A DNA stretch of 19,422 nt from JAFGLY01 sp041309225 (lineage in GTDB: Bacteria; Myxococcota_A; UBA796; JAFGLY01), in assembly GCA_041309225.1 (NCBI GenBank), contig JBFYZZ010000132.1, forward strand, positions 1-19,422, in the 5' to 3' direction. Of the stretch, positions 7,082 through 16,060 are shown in pieces. Numbering within the stretch: position 1 is the first letter of the stretch; each line of letters starts with the position of its first letter. A program made the position numbers and the translations under genes. Below the pieces are notes generated by a model. That model worked only from the letters and a program-made list of their open reading frames with translations. It was not told the origin of the DNA and did not search any database.

Positions 7082-8236
7082 CTACTGCTCGCGGAAGAAC
7101 TGGCTGCCCGCGTACTGGTCGACCAGGGCCCTCAGCACCACCGAGATCGACGCCGCCACCGGGATCGCCACGAGCATGCCCCAGATGCCGAGGAGGCTGC
7201 CGCCGGCCACCAGGGCCACGATCACCACGAGCGGCGAGAGCCCCACCTTGTCGCCGACGATCCGCGGCGTGATGACGTACCCCTCGAGGAGTTGGGCCAC
7301 CGCGAACGTGCCCCAGACCGCGAGCAGGTGCGCGTCGAGTCCGTACTTGAGGACGGCGAGCAGCGTGCCCATCACGATGCCGAGGATGGTGCCCAGGTAG
7401 GGGACGATGAACAGCAGCCCGGCGAGGCCCCCGACCAGGAAGGGGAGGTCGATGCGGGCCACCAGCCACAGGCCGAGGCTGTAGATCACGGCGAGCACGA
7501 GGCAGACCGTGATCTGGCCCCGGACGAACCCGGACAGGCGGGCGTCGATCTCGCGGGCGATGGGCTCGACGAAGGGGCGGTGCCGGGGAGGGATCCAGGT
7601 GCCGACCGCGCGGACGAGGCGGTCCCAGTCGCGCAGGAGGTAGAACACGAACACCGGCAGCAGGGCGAGGTTGAAGACGTTGAGGACGAGACCCCAGCCG
7701 CCCGACAGGACGCGCATGGCCCAGGTCTTGATGGAGTCCTGGGTGTCCGGGGAGAGGGACCGGACGAGATCGGGGCCCTGGGTCTGGAGCTCCTCGAGGT
7801 TCCAGGGGATCTGGATGTGGAAGCGCGTTTCCACCCACTGCCGGGCCGGCTGGAGGTCCGCGGACGCGCTGGCCAGATACCCGGGGATGTTGCCCGCCAG
7901 GGTGGTCACCTGCGAGGCCACGGCCGGCACCACGAGCGCCACGAGCGCCGCCACGAGGAGGATCGCCACCAGGAAGATGACCACGATGCCGAGTTCCCTG
8001 GACCGGCCTCTCTGCTCGAAGCGGTCCACGACGGGATCGAGCACGTAGGCGAGGGCCGTGGCCGCGATGAGCATGGAGGCCACCGGCCACAGGAGCCAGG
8101 TGAGGAGCCCGACCACCACGAGGATGCCCACGCCCCAGCGGACGCGGGCGCCCCAGGTGAGGGAGCGCTGTGGGCGGGGCAGGCGGGGGCGACCGCGGGG
8201 CGCACCCGCGAGGGACGAGGGGCGACGAGGCATCAT
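7082..8236 (-). CDS. AI-2E family transporter (PerM-like membrane protein)
   Basis: This 384-residue integral membrane protein has several hydrophobic segments: two near the N-terminus (about residues 33-70), one at about 82-110, and a cluster from about 170 to the end. It matches the AI-2E/PerM family in its layout and in PYLGTILGIVMGTLLA, LLEGYVITPRIVGDKVGLSPLVVI and LLGIWGMLVAIPVAA. The motif PRIVGDKVGLSPL is typical. Family members have been proposed to export autoinducer-2 or act as ion antiporters, so the substrate here is unknown. The start is the first of two adjacent ATGs (8236 or 8233); the stop of the upstream LPP20-like gene lies inside them. LipB follows after three bases. Confidence 0.93.
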   Translation of the reverse strand: MMPRRPSSLAGAPRGRPRLPRPQRSLTWGARVRWGVGILVVVGLLTWLLWPVASMLIAATALAYVLDPVVDRFEQRGRSRELGIVVIFLVAILLVAALVALVVPAVASQVTTLAGNIPGYLASASADLQPARQWVETRFHIQIPWNLEELQTQGPDLVRSLSPDTQDSIKTWAMRVLSGGWGLVLNVFNLALLPVFVFYLLRDWDRLVRAVGTWIPPRHRPFVEPIAREIDARLSGFVRGQITVCLVLAVIYSLGLWLVARIDLPFLVGGLAGLLFIVPYLGTILGIVMGTLLAVLKYGLDAHLLAVWGTFAVAQLLEGYVITPRIVGDKVGLSPLVVIVALVAGGSLLGIWGMLVAIPVAASISVVLRALVDQYAGSQFFREQ

Positions 8237-9051
8237 GGCGGTGCGTCCAGGACGAGGACCACACGGGCCTCGGACAGGAGCCGGGTCCCCGCGCCGGCGG
8301 TGACCAGGCGGGCGGCGTCGTCCGGGGCGAGCACCAGGTCCACGCCATCGCGGACCTCGGTGGCGCGGACCACGAGGGGGTGGGGGCCGGCCCGCTGCAC
8401 GGCGCGGGGATCGGCGGGATCCACGACGTATTGGACGGGGGTGCGGATCCGTGCGGTCTGCACGTCCAGACGGGCGACGTCGTACAGGATCTGGCCTCCG
8501 GTGTCGAGGAGGCGCGGTGCGAGAGCCGCACCGGCGTGCAGGTCCCGGGCATCCACCAGGACGCCGGTGTACTCGGTGGTGGCCGTGGGCGCCGGGGACT
8601 CGACCCGGGCGCGCGCCACGACCCAGGGCCGCAGCCAGGCGGCGAGGTCGAACTCGCCCTCCATCTCGACCTTTCCGGAGGTGTAGTAGCGGGTCTCCAC
8701 GACCCGCCAGGCCGAGGGCGTGTCGCCGTCGAGGCGGTGGGCGAGCGGTGTGCCGGACACCAGGATCTCCCCGACGGTGATCTCCCGATCGATGCGGGCG
8801 GCCGCCGCGCCGTCGAGCAGGCGAGGTGCGAGTCCGCGGATCGCCTGGTCCTCGGCCACCACGCGACCCCCCGGCACCGCGGGGGACGCCGAGCCGGCCC
8901 GGACCATGCCGGCGCTCCAGTCGATGGTGGAGCTGCCGGCGGCCTCCGTGACGCCCTCGAAGGCCGGCATGGCCGGGGCCGTGGCCCGGGCCGGGAGCGC
9001 GCCGAGGGCGAGTCCCACCAGGATCGCCGCGACGGGGAGGTACCGGGTCAC
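8233..9051 (-). CDS. Secreted LPP20-like protein
   Basis: The 272-residue product starts with GTG at 9051, overlapping the dnaE stop by 4 bp (GTGA), and its stop overlaps the next gene's ATG in the same way. A signal peptide is clear (about residues 1-23, LVGLALGALPARA). The mature protein resembles LPP20/FlgT-type secreted proteins: VVAEDQAIRGLAPRLLDG, an EITVGEI strand, RVVETRYYTSGKVEMEGEFDL, then YTGVLVDARDLHAGAALAPR and a C-terminal DLVLAPDDAARL...ARVVLVLD. The last two blocks recur in uncharacterised deltaproteobacterial relatives. There is no lipobox. The function is unknown; an envelope role is inferred only from export. No flagellar genes are nearby, so a flagellar assignment is not supported. 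Confidence 0.82.
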   Translation of the reverse strand: MTRYLPVAAILVGLALGALPARATAPAMPAFEGVTEAAGSSTIDWSAGMVRAGSASPAVPGGRVVAEDQAIRGLAPRLLDGAAAARIDREITVGEILVSGTPLAHRLDGDTPSAWRVVETRYYTSGKVEMEGEFDLAAWLRPWVVARARVESPAPTATTEYTGVLVDARDLHAGAALAPRLLDTGGQILYDVARLDVQTARIRTPVQYVVDPADPRAVQRAGPHPLVVRATEVRDGVDLVLAPDDAARLVTAGAGTRLLSEARVVLVLDAPP

Positions 9052-12000
9052 AGGAACCTCACCACGTCGGGACGGCCGAAGAGGGTCTCGAGTGCGTCGC
9101 GCAGCGCGTCGTCGGCTGCCACGCGTCGATCCGGCAGGTCGAGGAGGGCCAGCGCACCCCCGTCGACCCGGACCTGGACCTTCACCACGCAGGACCCGGG
9201 GAACCGCAGGAGCAGCCCTGCCAGGGCCTGGATCCGATCCGGCGCGAGGTCGGACGCCACGAGGCACACGCGCACCTCCCGGGTGCCCCGGCCGATGACC
9301 TCCGAGAGGAGTTCGGCGCTCTCGCCCAGGAAGCGGGCCTCGCCGTCGCCCCGCCGCTGGACCCGTCCACGTACCAGCACGGGTGCCCCCGACTCGAGCA
9401 CGGCCCGGGAGGCCTGCCACTTCTCGGAGAAGAAGGTGAAGTCCACGGTGGCCTGGGGATCCTCCAGGGTGGCGAAGGCCATGCGTTCGCCGCGCCGCGT
9501 GAGGAGCGTGCGCAGGCCCGAGATCATGCCCGCCAGCGCGACCTCGCGGCCGTCGGGGAGGGCGAGGGCGTCGGCGATGCCGCCGGTGACGTGGCGGGCG
9601 AGGTCGTCGCCCCAGGCGTCGAGTGGGTGGCCGGAGATGAAGAACCCGAGGGCCTCGCGCTCGTGGCGGAGGCGCTCCATCGTGGGCCACTCGGGCACTT
9701 CGGGCACCCGCCACGGTGCCTTGAGGGCCGCGCCGAAGAGGCCAACCTGCGCGCTGGATCGCTCCGCAATCGCCTGCTGGGCGGCGCGCATGGCGGCGTC
9801 GAGACCCTGGTGCAGGGCCGCACGCGTGGCGCCGAAGGTGTCGAACGCACCGCAGAAGACCAGGTTCTCGACGACCTTGCGGTTGACCGCGGCCGAGTCG
9901 ACGTGCTCCAGGAAGTGGACGAGGTCGGTGAAGCGCCCTCCCACCCGGCGGCGGGCCTCCAGGATGGCCTTCACCGCCCCGGTGCCGACACCCTTCACAC
10001 CCTCGAGCCCGAAGCGGATGGAGCGGCGGTCGCCGGGTGGGACGTCGAAGCCGGCCTCGCTCGAGTGGACGTCGGGGGGCAGGACCTGGAGCCCCGCCCG
10101 GCGGCAGTCGTTGATGTAGAGGAGCACCTTGTCGGTGTTGCCCGCCTCGATCGACATCAAGGCGGCCATGTACTCGGCGCGGTGGTGGGCCTTGAGCCAG
10201 GCCGTCTGGTAGGCGATGAGCCCGTAGGCGGCGCTGTGGCTCTTGTTGAAGCCATAGCCCGCGAACTTCTCCAGGGTGTCGAACACCTCGGTGGCGAGAT
10301 CCTCGGGGAGGTCCCGCGCCGCGGCGCCGTCGAGGAACCGCGACTTCTGGCTCGCCATCTCCGCAGGCTTCTTGTGGCCCATGGCCCGGCGCAGGAGGTC
10401 GGCCTCGCCCAGCGAGTAGCCGGCCAGCACCTGGGCGACCCGCATGACCTGCTCCTGGTAGAGGATCACGCCGTAGGTGTCGGACAGGATGGGCTCGAGG
10501 TCGGGGTGGGCGTACGCCACGGGCGCGCGGCCGTGCTTGCGATCGACGTAGTCGTCGAGCATGCCCGACTGCATGGGACCCGGCCGGTAGAGCGCGATGA
10601 GCGCGATGACCTCGTCGATGGACCCCGGCTTGAGGCGGACGAGGAGGTCGCGCATGCCCGAGGACTCGACCTGGAAGATGCCGAGGGAGTCGCCCTGCTG
10701 GAGCAGCTGGTAGGTCGCGGCGTCGTCGAGCGGGAGGCGACTCATCTCGATGGCCTGGCCGGTGTTGCGCTCCACCATCCGGACGGCGTGTCGGATCTGG
10801 TCGAGCGTCTTCAGGCCGAGGAAGTCGAACTTGACGAGACCGATGGCCTCCACGGACTTCATGTCGAACTGGATCACCGGCCCGCCCGAGGGACCGTCGC
10901 GGTAGAGCGGCGCGTATCGGACGAGCGGCTGGTCGGCGATGACAACCCCGGCGGCGTGCACGCCGGTCTGGCGGGCGGTGCCCTCGACCCGGCGGGCGAG
11001 GGCGGTGACCCGGCGGATCCGCGGATCGCCCTCGATGGCGCTGCGCAGCGTGGGATCCTCCATGGCCTTGTCGAGGGTGATGTTGAGCTCCTCGGGGACC
11101 AGTTTCGCGATCTGGTCGGCGTCCTTGAAGGTGAGGCTCACCACGCGGGCGACGTCGCGGATGGCCAGCCGGGCCTGGAGCTTGCCGTAGGTGATGATCT
11201 GGGAGACGAGGTCGGCGCCGTACTTCTCCCGGACGTGGGCGATGACCTCCTCGCGGCGGGCCTGGCAGAAGTCGACGTCGATGTCGGGCATCGACACCCG
11301 CTCCGGATTGAGGAAGCGCTCGAAGAGGAGGGCGAACCGGATGGGATCGACATCGGTGATCCGCATCGCCCAGGCCACGAGCGAGCCCGCGGCACTGCCT
11401 CGGCCCGGCCCGACGGGGATGTCGTGGTCCTTGGCCCAGTTGATGAACTCGGCCACGATGAGGAGGTAGGCCGGGAAGCCCATCCGGACGATGGTGTCGA
11501 TCTCCTCCTCGAGCCGGCGGCAGTAAGCCGCGTGCTGGTCGGAGGGAACGTCGGGGAGGCGGATCGCGAGGCCCCGCTGCGCGTACCAGCGGAAGTACCC
11601 GCCGAGGGTGCCGCCGCCGGGAGGGGGATCGGAGAGGCCCGCCTCGGGGCTGGGGAACCCGAAGGCACGCGGAGGCGGGAAGGCTTCGTAGAAGTACTCG
11701 AAGTTGGCGCGGGTCTCGGCGTCGGGATCGGGCGGCACCGCGGCCGGAAAGTGGTAGTGGCCGAACACGAAGCCGAACCGGCACCGCTCCGCGATCTCCA
11801 CGGTGCGGTCGATGGCGGCGTCGTCGTCGGGGAAGAGTTCCCGCATGGCCGCCTCGTCCTTGAGGTCGAGCTGGTCGGTGGGCAGGGGGGGACGGTCGGG
11901 ATCGTCGAGGGCCTCGGCCCGCCCGACAGCGTGGAGCACGTCCTGGGTGACGGCATCCTCGGGGCGCAGGTAGTGGACTGCGTTGGTGACCACCGTGCGC

Positions 12001-12602
12001 AGCCCGAGATCGGCCGCGAGCGAGCGGACCAGGGTGTTGGTGGCTGCCTGGTGGGGCAGGCCGTGGTCCTGGAGCTCGAGGAAGAGGTGGTCGGGGCCGA
12101 GGATCCCGAGGAGCGCCGAGACCGCGGTGCGGGCATCGCCGGGCTGGCCGCGCTGGACCGCCCGGCCCACCGGCCCCCCCAGGCCGCTGGTGAGCGCGAT
12201 GAGGCCCTCGCGGTGGCGGGCGAGGAGGTCGAGGTCGATGCGGGGCTGATAGTGGACGCCGTCGAAGATGGCGCGGGTGACGAGCTGGCAGAGGTTGGCG
12301 AACCCGCGGTCGTCCTCGGCGAGGAGCACGAGGGACCAACCCCCGCGCGTGCCGGCGGGGTCGAGGAACCCGATGCCCTCGGGTTGGACCGGCACCTCGC
12401 ACCCGAGGATGGGCCGGATGGCCGGCTCGGCGAGATCGTGGGCGGCCCGGAAGAACTCCACCGCGCCGAACAGGTTGCAGCGATCGGTGAGGGCCAGGGC
12501 GGGCTGCTTGAGGTCGCGCGCCAGGGCGAGCAGGGCCGCCGGCGGGGCCGTGCCGTCGAGCAGCGTGTACTGGCTATGGACGTGGAGGTGGACGAAGGCC
12601 AT
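9048..12602 (-). CDS. dnaE: DNA polymerase III alpha subunit
   Basis: This is the replicative polymerase, 1184 residues, close to E. coli DnaE (1160). It begins MAFVHLHVHSQYTLLDG, the PHP-domain signature, which fixes the start at ATG 12602. The palm has GRGSAAGSLV, then PDIDVDF with catalytic Asp440 and Asp442, and VKFDFLGLKTLDQ with the third catalytic Asp593. The finger region includes LYRPGPMQSGMLDDYVDRKHG and GYGFNKSHSAAYGLIAYQTAWLKAHH. A likely beta-clamp motif QVGLF sits at residues 952-956. An OB-fold follows (VALAGMISGLRTLLTRRGERMAFATLED). Its stop overlaps the next GTG start. A PHP-proofreading role cannot be judged by eye. A ribosome site is weak (AGGGAT, 12 bases away). Confidence 0.98.
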   Translation of the reverse strand: MAFVHLHVHSQYTLLDGTAPPAALLALARDLKQPALALTDRCNLFGAVEFFRAAHDLAEPAIRPILGCEVPVQPEGIGFLDPAGTRGGWSLVLLAEDDRGFANLCQLVTRAIFDGVHYQPRIDLDLLARHREGLIALTSGLGGPVGRAVQRGQPGDARTAVSALLGILGPDHLFLELQDHGLPHQAATNTLVRSLAADLGLRTVVTNAVHYLRPEDAVTQDVLHAVGRAEALDDPDRPPLPTDQLDLKDEAAMRELFPDDDAAIDRTVEIAERCRFGFVFGHYHFPAAVPPDPDAETRANFEYFYEAFPPPRAFGFPSPEAGLSDPPPGGGTLGGYFRWYAQRGLAIRLPDVPSDQHAAYCRRLEEEIDTIVRMGFPAYLLIVAEFINWAKDHDIPVGPGRGSAAGSLVAWAMRITDVDPIRFALLFERFLNPERVSMPDIDVDFCQARREEVIAHVREKYGADLVSQIITYGKLQARLAIRDVARVVSLTFKDADQIAKLVPEELNITLDKAMEDPTLRSAIEGDPRIRRVTALARRVEGTARQTGVHAAGVVIADQPLVRYAPLYRDGPSGGPVIQFDMKSVEAIGLVKFDFLGLKTLDQIRHAVRMVERNTGQAIEMSRLPLDDAATYQLLQQGDSLGIFQVESSGMRDLLVRLKPGSIDEVIALIALYRPGPMQSGMLDDYVDRKHGRAPVAYAHPDLEPILSDTYGVILYQEQVMRVAQVLAGYSLGEADLLRRAMGHKKPAEMASQKSRFLDGAAARDLPEDLATEVFDTLEKFAGYGFNKSHSAAYGLIAYQTAWLKAHHRAEYMAALMSIEAGNTDKVLLYINDCRRAGLQVLPPDVHSSEAGFDVPPGDRRSIRFGLEGVKGVGTGAVKAILEARRRVGGRFTDLVHFLEHVDSAAVNRKVVENLVFCGAFDTFGATRAALHQGLDAAMRAAQQAIAERSSAQVGLFGAALKAPWRVPEVPEWPTMERLRHEREALGFFISGHPLDAWGDDLARHVTGGIADALALPDGREVALAGMISGLRTLLTRRGERMAFATLEDPQATVDFTFFSEKWQASRAVLESGAPVLVRGRVQRRGDGEARFLGESAELLSEVIGRGTREVRVCLVASDLAPDRIQALAGLLLRFPGSCVVKVQVRVDGGALALLDLPDRRVAADDALRDALETLFGRPDVVRFL

Positions 12603-12631
12603 GGCCGCCGGCGGATCCCTGCCCTCCGCTC

Positions 12632-13387
12632 CTAGCCCGGCCACCCCCCGCCGGCCCCTGGGGGCAGGTCCGAAACCGTCCGAGCGCCCCCGTCGCCCGG
12701 TGGCCGCTCGGCCTCGAGCGACCCGATCGCGGAGGCCAGATCGGCCGGCAGCGGCGACTCGAGGCGCACGCGCGTGCCCGCCGTGGGATCGGAGAACACG
12801 AGGATCGCAGCGTGGAGGGGCGTACGGACGAGGGCCAGGTCCCGGGCGGCGCCACCGTACAGGGGATCCAGGGCCAGGGGGCAGCCGAGGTAGCGGAGGT
12901 GGACGCGGACCTGGTGGGTGCGCCCGGTCCGGGGACGGGCCTCCACCAGGCACACCGCGCCGGCGGGGCGGTCCCACCGGCGCAGCACCCGCCACACGGT
13001 GGCCGCCGGTCGGGCCCCGGGCTCGCCCGGCCGGGCCGGCCGCGTCTTTCCCTTGCGCGCCGCGTGCAGGGGCACGTCCACCACGCCCTCCGGCGCCGGC
13101 GGTTCGCCGCGGACGAGCGCCAGGTAGGTCTTCTCGACGGCGCCGGCTTCGAAGGCCATGCAGAGGGTGCGGTGGGCCGCGGGGGTCCGGGCCAGCAGCA
13201 GCACCCCCGACGTGTCCCGATCGAGCCGGTGCACCACCCAGAGCGGCTCCTTGCGGCGGATCTCGAGGAGCCGCCGCACGCAGGCCTGCGGATGGTCCCG
13301 GCGACCCGGGACCACGGGCAGACCCGGCGGCTTGTCCACCGCGAGCCAGGCACCGTCCTCGCGGAGCAGGGGCAGGAGAGGGTCCAC
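12632..13387 (-). CDS. RluA-family pseudouridine synthase
   Basis: The enzyme isomerises uridine to pseudouridine in rRNA or tRNA. The product of about 251 residues has the N-terminal WLAVDKPPGLPVVPGR, the catalytic motif VHRLDRDTSGVLLLA with Asp56, EKTYLALVRG, and ARPRTGRTHQVRVHLRYLG followed by DPLYGG. It lacks an S4 domain, so it resembles the shorter RluA/RluC-type members; the RNA target cannot be inferred. The GTG at 13387 was chosen because it is the first plausible codon before the conserved N-terminus; the frame is open further upstream without a convincing start or ribosome site. It lies 29 bases before dnaE and heads the long minus-strand gene series. Confidence 0.92.
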   Translation of the reverse strand: MDPLLPLLREDGAWLAVDKPPGLPVVPGRRDHPQACVRRLLEIRRKEPLWVVHRLDRDTSGVLLLARTPAAHRTLCMAFEAGAVEKTYLALVRGEPPAPEGVVDVPLHAARKGKTRPARPGEPGARPAATVWRVLRRWDRPAGAVCLVEARPRTGRTHQVRVHLRYLGCPLALDPLYGGAARDLALVRTPLHAAILVFSDPTAGTRVRLESPLPADLASAIGSLEAERPPGDGGARTVSDLPPGAGGGWPG

Positions 13388-13483
13388 GAGGGCCGCTATC
13401 CCGGCGCCCGTGCCCCGGGGTTCGAATGCCGCCGGCCCCTGGGCCGTCCATCGGTCGTCACGATGCGCAGCCCCGAGGTTCCC

Positions 13484-14371
13484 ATGGACCGCCCCCTCGC
13501 CCTCACCGCCCTCGCCCTCGTCCTCCTCGCCCTGCCCGCCACCGCGCTCGCGGACGGCGACGATCCGGGTCGCCGTCACGACGCCTCGGAGAGCCGGGGT
13601 CGGCCGGAGGGTGCCCGGGACTCCGATCGCGACGGCCGCCACGGCGGCCGCCACGACGGCCGCGACCACGACCGCGGGGCCGGCGAGCCCAGGGACGCCA
13701 GCGGCCACCAGGTGGCGCACCCGGGTTCCGGACCCCATCGGCCCCCGCATGTGGCGCCGCCCCCGCCGCCCCGGCGTCACCGGCACGTCCACCACGTGTA
13801 CCGGTACCCCCCTCCCCCCCCGCCGCCGGTCATCGTGCACACGGGTCCCGCGCCCGCGCCCCGGCCGGCGCCCGTGTTCGACAGGTCCGGGGACGTGTCG
13901 GTCGGCTTGAACGTGGGCGGTCTCGTCTCCGGCTACCAGTCCGGTCCCGCCTGGGGCGACGGCGGCATGGGCCTCGAGGCCCGCTACCGCGTCACCGACG
14001 GGTTCGGGCTCGCCCTCGGCGTGGCCTCCTACGGGTCCTCCGACGGCGCGCGGCTCACCACTCCGGTGGAGGCCAACGCCCAGTTTTTCGCCTTCCCGCA
14101 CGGCCCGGTGAACCCCTACCTGGAGCTGGGCGTGGCCACCGTGGCCCGCGACTGGGAGGACCCGCTCTGCGGGTACGACTGCGGGCTCTACACGGCCAAC
14201 GACACCAGCCTGGGCGGTCACGCCGGGATCGGTCTCGAGATCGCCCTCGGCCGGCACGCGGCCCTCGACCTCGAGATGGGCTGGCTGAGGATCCCCGCCG
14301 CGGCGGGCCGCGAGGATCCCGCCCTCTCTGCTGCCTTCCAGACGGGGATGGGCTTCCAGTGGTACTTCTGA
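13484..14371 (+). CDS. Outer-membrane beta-barrel protein with a His/Pro-rich linker
   Basis: This 295-residue protein starts at ATG 13484, with GAGG at 13475-13478; an in-frame ATG at 13463 lacks a ribosome site. A signal peptide ends near LPATALA (residue 22). A long low-complexity region follows, first Arg/Asp/Gly/His-rich (about 24-75) and then Pro/His-rich (about 80-125, with RRHRHVHHVYRYPPPPPPP). The remainder (from about 130) is a beta-barrel of the OmpA-like/porin-like small-barrel style, with alternating strands such as DVSVGLNVGGLVSG, GMGLEARYRVTDGFGLALGV and NPYLELGVATVARDWED. It ends FQTGMGFQWYF; a terminal Phe fits the signal for outer-membrane insertion. The His-rich part might bind metal ions, which is inference. 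Two cysteines (LCGYDCG) sit in one loop. It is divergent from the pseudouridine synthase gene. Confidence 0.87.
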   Translation: MDRPLALTALALVLLALPATALADGDDPGRRHDASESRGRPEGARDSDRDGRHGGRHDGRDHDRGAGEPRDASGHQVAHPGSGPHRPPHVAPPPPPRRHRHVHHVYRYPPPPPPPVIVHTGPAPAPRPAPVFDRSGDVSVGLNVGGLVSGYQSGPAWGDGGMGLEARYRVTDGFGLALGVASYGSSDGARLTTPVEANAQFFAFPHGPVNPYLELGVATVARDWEDPLCGYDCGLYTANDTSLGGHAGIGLEIALGRHAALDLEMGWLRIPAAAGREDPALSAAFQTGMGFQWYF

Positions 14372-14410
14372 CGGGTTGACCCACCCGGGCCGCGCCGTCG
14401 TCGCCCGGCC

Positions 14411-14438
14411 CCGGACCGGGACGCCTGTCGTGGTCCGG
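14411..14438. terminator. Possible stem-loop after the beta-barrel gene
   Basis: CCGGACC (14411-14417) can pair with GGTCCGG (14432-14438) across a 14-base loop, between the beta-barrel stop and the symporter start. No T run follows, so a terminator role is only a guess. The rest of this 128-bp gap shows no clear promoter. Confidence 0.3.
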
Positions 14439-14499
14439 CCCCTGCGGACGGGCTACGCCCGCCGTGCGCCCGCGCGGGTGCGCGCAGGAGGACCCCGCC

Positions 14500-16050
14500 T
14501 TGGCCGACGACGCACCGTCCGGGGACGGGCCCCGACCCGGGCCGCCGGCGCGGGAGGCGCTCCCAGCGGCCGAAATCCGGTTCGAACGGGGCCGGAGGGC
14601 GGTGGGGCTCCTCGTGGGCCCCGCGCTCCTGCTTCTCCTCCTGGTCTTCCCCGTGGCGGGCCTCCCGGCGCCGGCCGCCCGCCTGGCCGCCGTGCTGGCC
14701 CTGGTCCTCACCTGGTGGATCACCGAGGCGATCCCGATCCCGATGACCGCGGTGCTGGGCGCCGCCCTGGCGGTGGTCTGCGGCGTCGGTACGGCCGGAG
14801 AGATGTTCGCGCCCTTCGGGGATCCCGTCGTATTCCTGTTCCTCGGGAGCTTCCTCCTCGCCGGGGCCATGGCCCAGACGGGCCTGGACCGGCGCTTCGT
14901 GCTCGCCCTCCTCTCCGTACCCCGGGCCGGCGCCTCCCCCTTCCGCATCCTGGCGCTCTTCGGGCTGGGCGTCGCCGGCCTCTCCCTCTGGCTGTCCAAC
15001 ACGGCCACCGCCGCGATGGTCCTGCCCGTGGCCGTGGGGACGCTCTCCGTCCTGTCGCCCTGGCTCGGCCAGGAGCCGGGACGCTCCCGCTACGCCGCCA
15101 GCCTCATGCTGGTGGTGGCCTACAGCGCCTCGATCGGAGGCGTCGCCACGCCCGTCGGCTCACCGCCGAACCTCATCGTGCTCGGGCAGCTCCGAACCCT
15201 GGGGGGGGTGTCGCTGTCCTTCTTCCAGTGGATGGCGTTGGGGCTGCCGGTCGCCGCGGTCCTGATGGCCGTGCTGCTGCTGCTGTCCCGGCGGGGTGCC
15301 CGGACCGCCGCGGTGGACGGCACGGGATTCCGGGCATTCGTGGCCTCCGAGAGAGCCCGGCTCGGACCCTGGACCCGTGAGGAGGTCCATACGCTCGTGG
15401 CGTTCGGTATCGCCGTGGTCCTGTGGGTGCTGCCGGGGGTGCTCACGCTGGCCCTCGGCGCGACCCATCCGGCCGTCGGCGCGCTGCAGGCGCACGTGCC
15501 CGAGGCGGTGGTGGCGATGCTCGCCGCCTCCCTCCTCTTCCTGCCGATCCGGCGCGAGGCCGGCCGCCATTCCACCGTTTCCTGGTCGCTGGCGGCCCGG
15601 GTGGACTGGGGCACCCTGCTCCTCTTCGGGGGGGGGCTGTCCCTCGGCGCCGCCCTGTTCCGGACGGGCCTGGCCACGGCGGTGGGGGACGGGCTGGTGG
15701 CCTGGACCGGCGCCCGCTCCCTGACCGCCCTCACCTTCCTCTTCGGCGCCCTCGCCATCGTCCTCACGGAGGCGATCTCCAACACGGCGACGGCCACCAT
15801 GGTCTGCCCGCTGGCCATCGCGGCGGCGCAGTCGGCGGGGGTCTCCCCCGTGGCCCCGGCTGTGACGGTGGCCCTCCAGTGCAGCATGGCCTTCATGCTC
15901 CCGGTGTCCACCCCGCCCAACGCCATCGTGTACGGCACGGGCCGGGTGACGATCGTCCAGATGATCCGGAGAGGGATCACCCTGGACCTGGCCGCCCTGG
16001 CGGTGATCCCCCCGCTGGTCCTCGGCCTCTGCCACGCCATGGGGTTGTGA
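14500..16050 (+). CDS. DASS/SLC13-family anion symporter
   Basis: A polytopic inner-membrane carrier of 516 residues from the divalent anion:Na+ symporter family, which imports dicarboxylates, citrate or sulfate with sodium. The two internally repeated substrate/sodium motifs are intact: Ser166-Asn167-Thr168 in LSNTATAAMVLPVA with IGGVATPVGSPPNLIV (Thr217), and Ser427-Asn428-Thr429 in AISNTATATMVCPLA with LPVSTPPNAIVYGTG (Ser470 to Asn474). WWITEAIPIPMTAVLG near the N-terminus is also typical. The start is TTG 14500 because AGGAGG lies at 14486-14491, 8 bases upstream; an in-frame GTG at 14464 has no ribosome site. The first 35 or so residues are polar and cytoplasmic. Substrate cannot be read from the sequence. 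It ends 10 bases before a convergent gene. Confidence 0.94.
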   Translation: MADDAPSGDGPRPGPPAREALPAAEIRFERGRRAVGLLVGPALLLLLLVFPVAGLPAPAARLAAVLALVLTWWITEAIPIPMTAVLGAALAVVCGVGTAGEMFAPFGDPVVFLFLGSFLLAGAMAQTGLDRRFVLALLSVPRAGASPFRILALFGLGVAGLSLWLSNTATAAMVLPVAVGTLSVLSPWLGQEPGRSRYAASLMLVVAYSASIGGVATPVGSPPNLIVLGQLRTLGGVSLSFFQWMALGLPVAAVLMAVLLLLSRRGARTAAVDGTGFRAFVASERARLGPWTREEVHTLVAFGIAVVLWVLPGVLTLALGATHPAVGALQAHVPEAVVAMLAASLLFLPIRREAGRHSTVSWSLAARVDWGTLLLFGGGLSLGAALFRTGLATAVGDGLVAWTGARSLTALTFLFGALAIVLTEAISNTATATMVCPLAIAAAQSAGVSPVAPAVTVALQCSMAFMLPVSTPPNAIVYGTGRVTIVQMIRRGITLDLAALAVIPPLVLGLCHAMGL

Positions 16051-16060
16051 TCGACCGGGG

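Noticed and set aside
8233..9051. The LPP20/FlgT-like protein as flagellar FlgA or FlgT
   Set aside because: There are no flagellar genes in the window and the FlgA SAF signature is not visible; only a general similarity to LPP20-type secreted proteins is supported.
1323..13451. Many very long open frames antisense to or out of frame with real genes (for example about 980 to 1460 codons)
   Set aside because: In DNA this GC-rich stop codons are rare in all frames. These frames have Arg/Pro/Gly/His-rich translations with no domains and lie over genes with clear family motifs.
13400..13480. GGTTCGAA at 13419-13426, like the T-loop of a tRNA
   Set aside because: The flanking bases do not form the 5-bp T-stem, and no acceptor, D or anticodon arms can be drawn on either strand.
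14376..14460. Promoter for the symporter from TTGACC at 14376-14381
   Set aside because: No acceptable -10 box lies 16-19 bases downstream.
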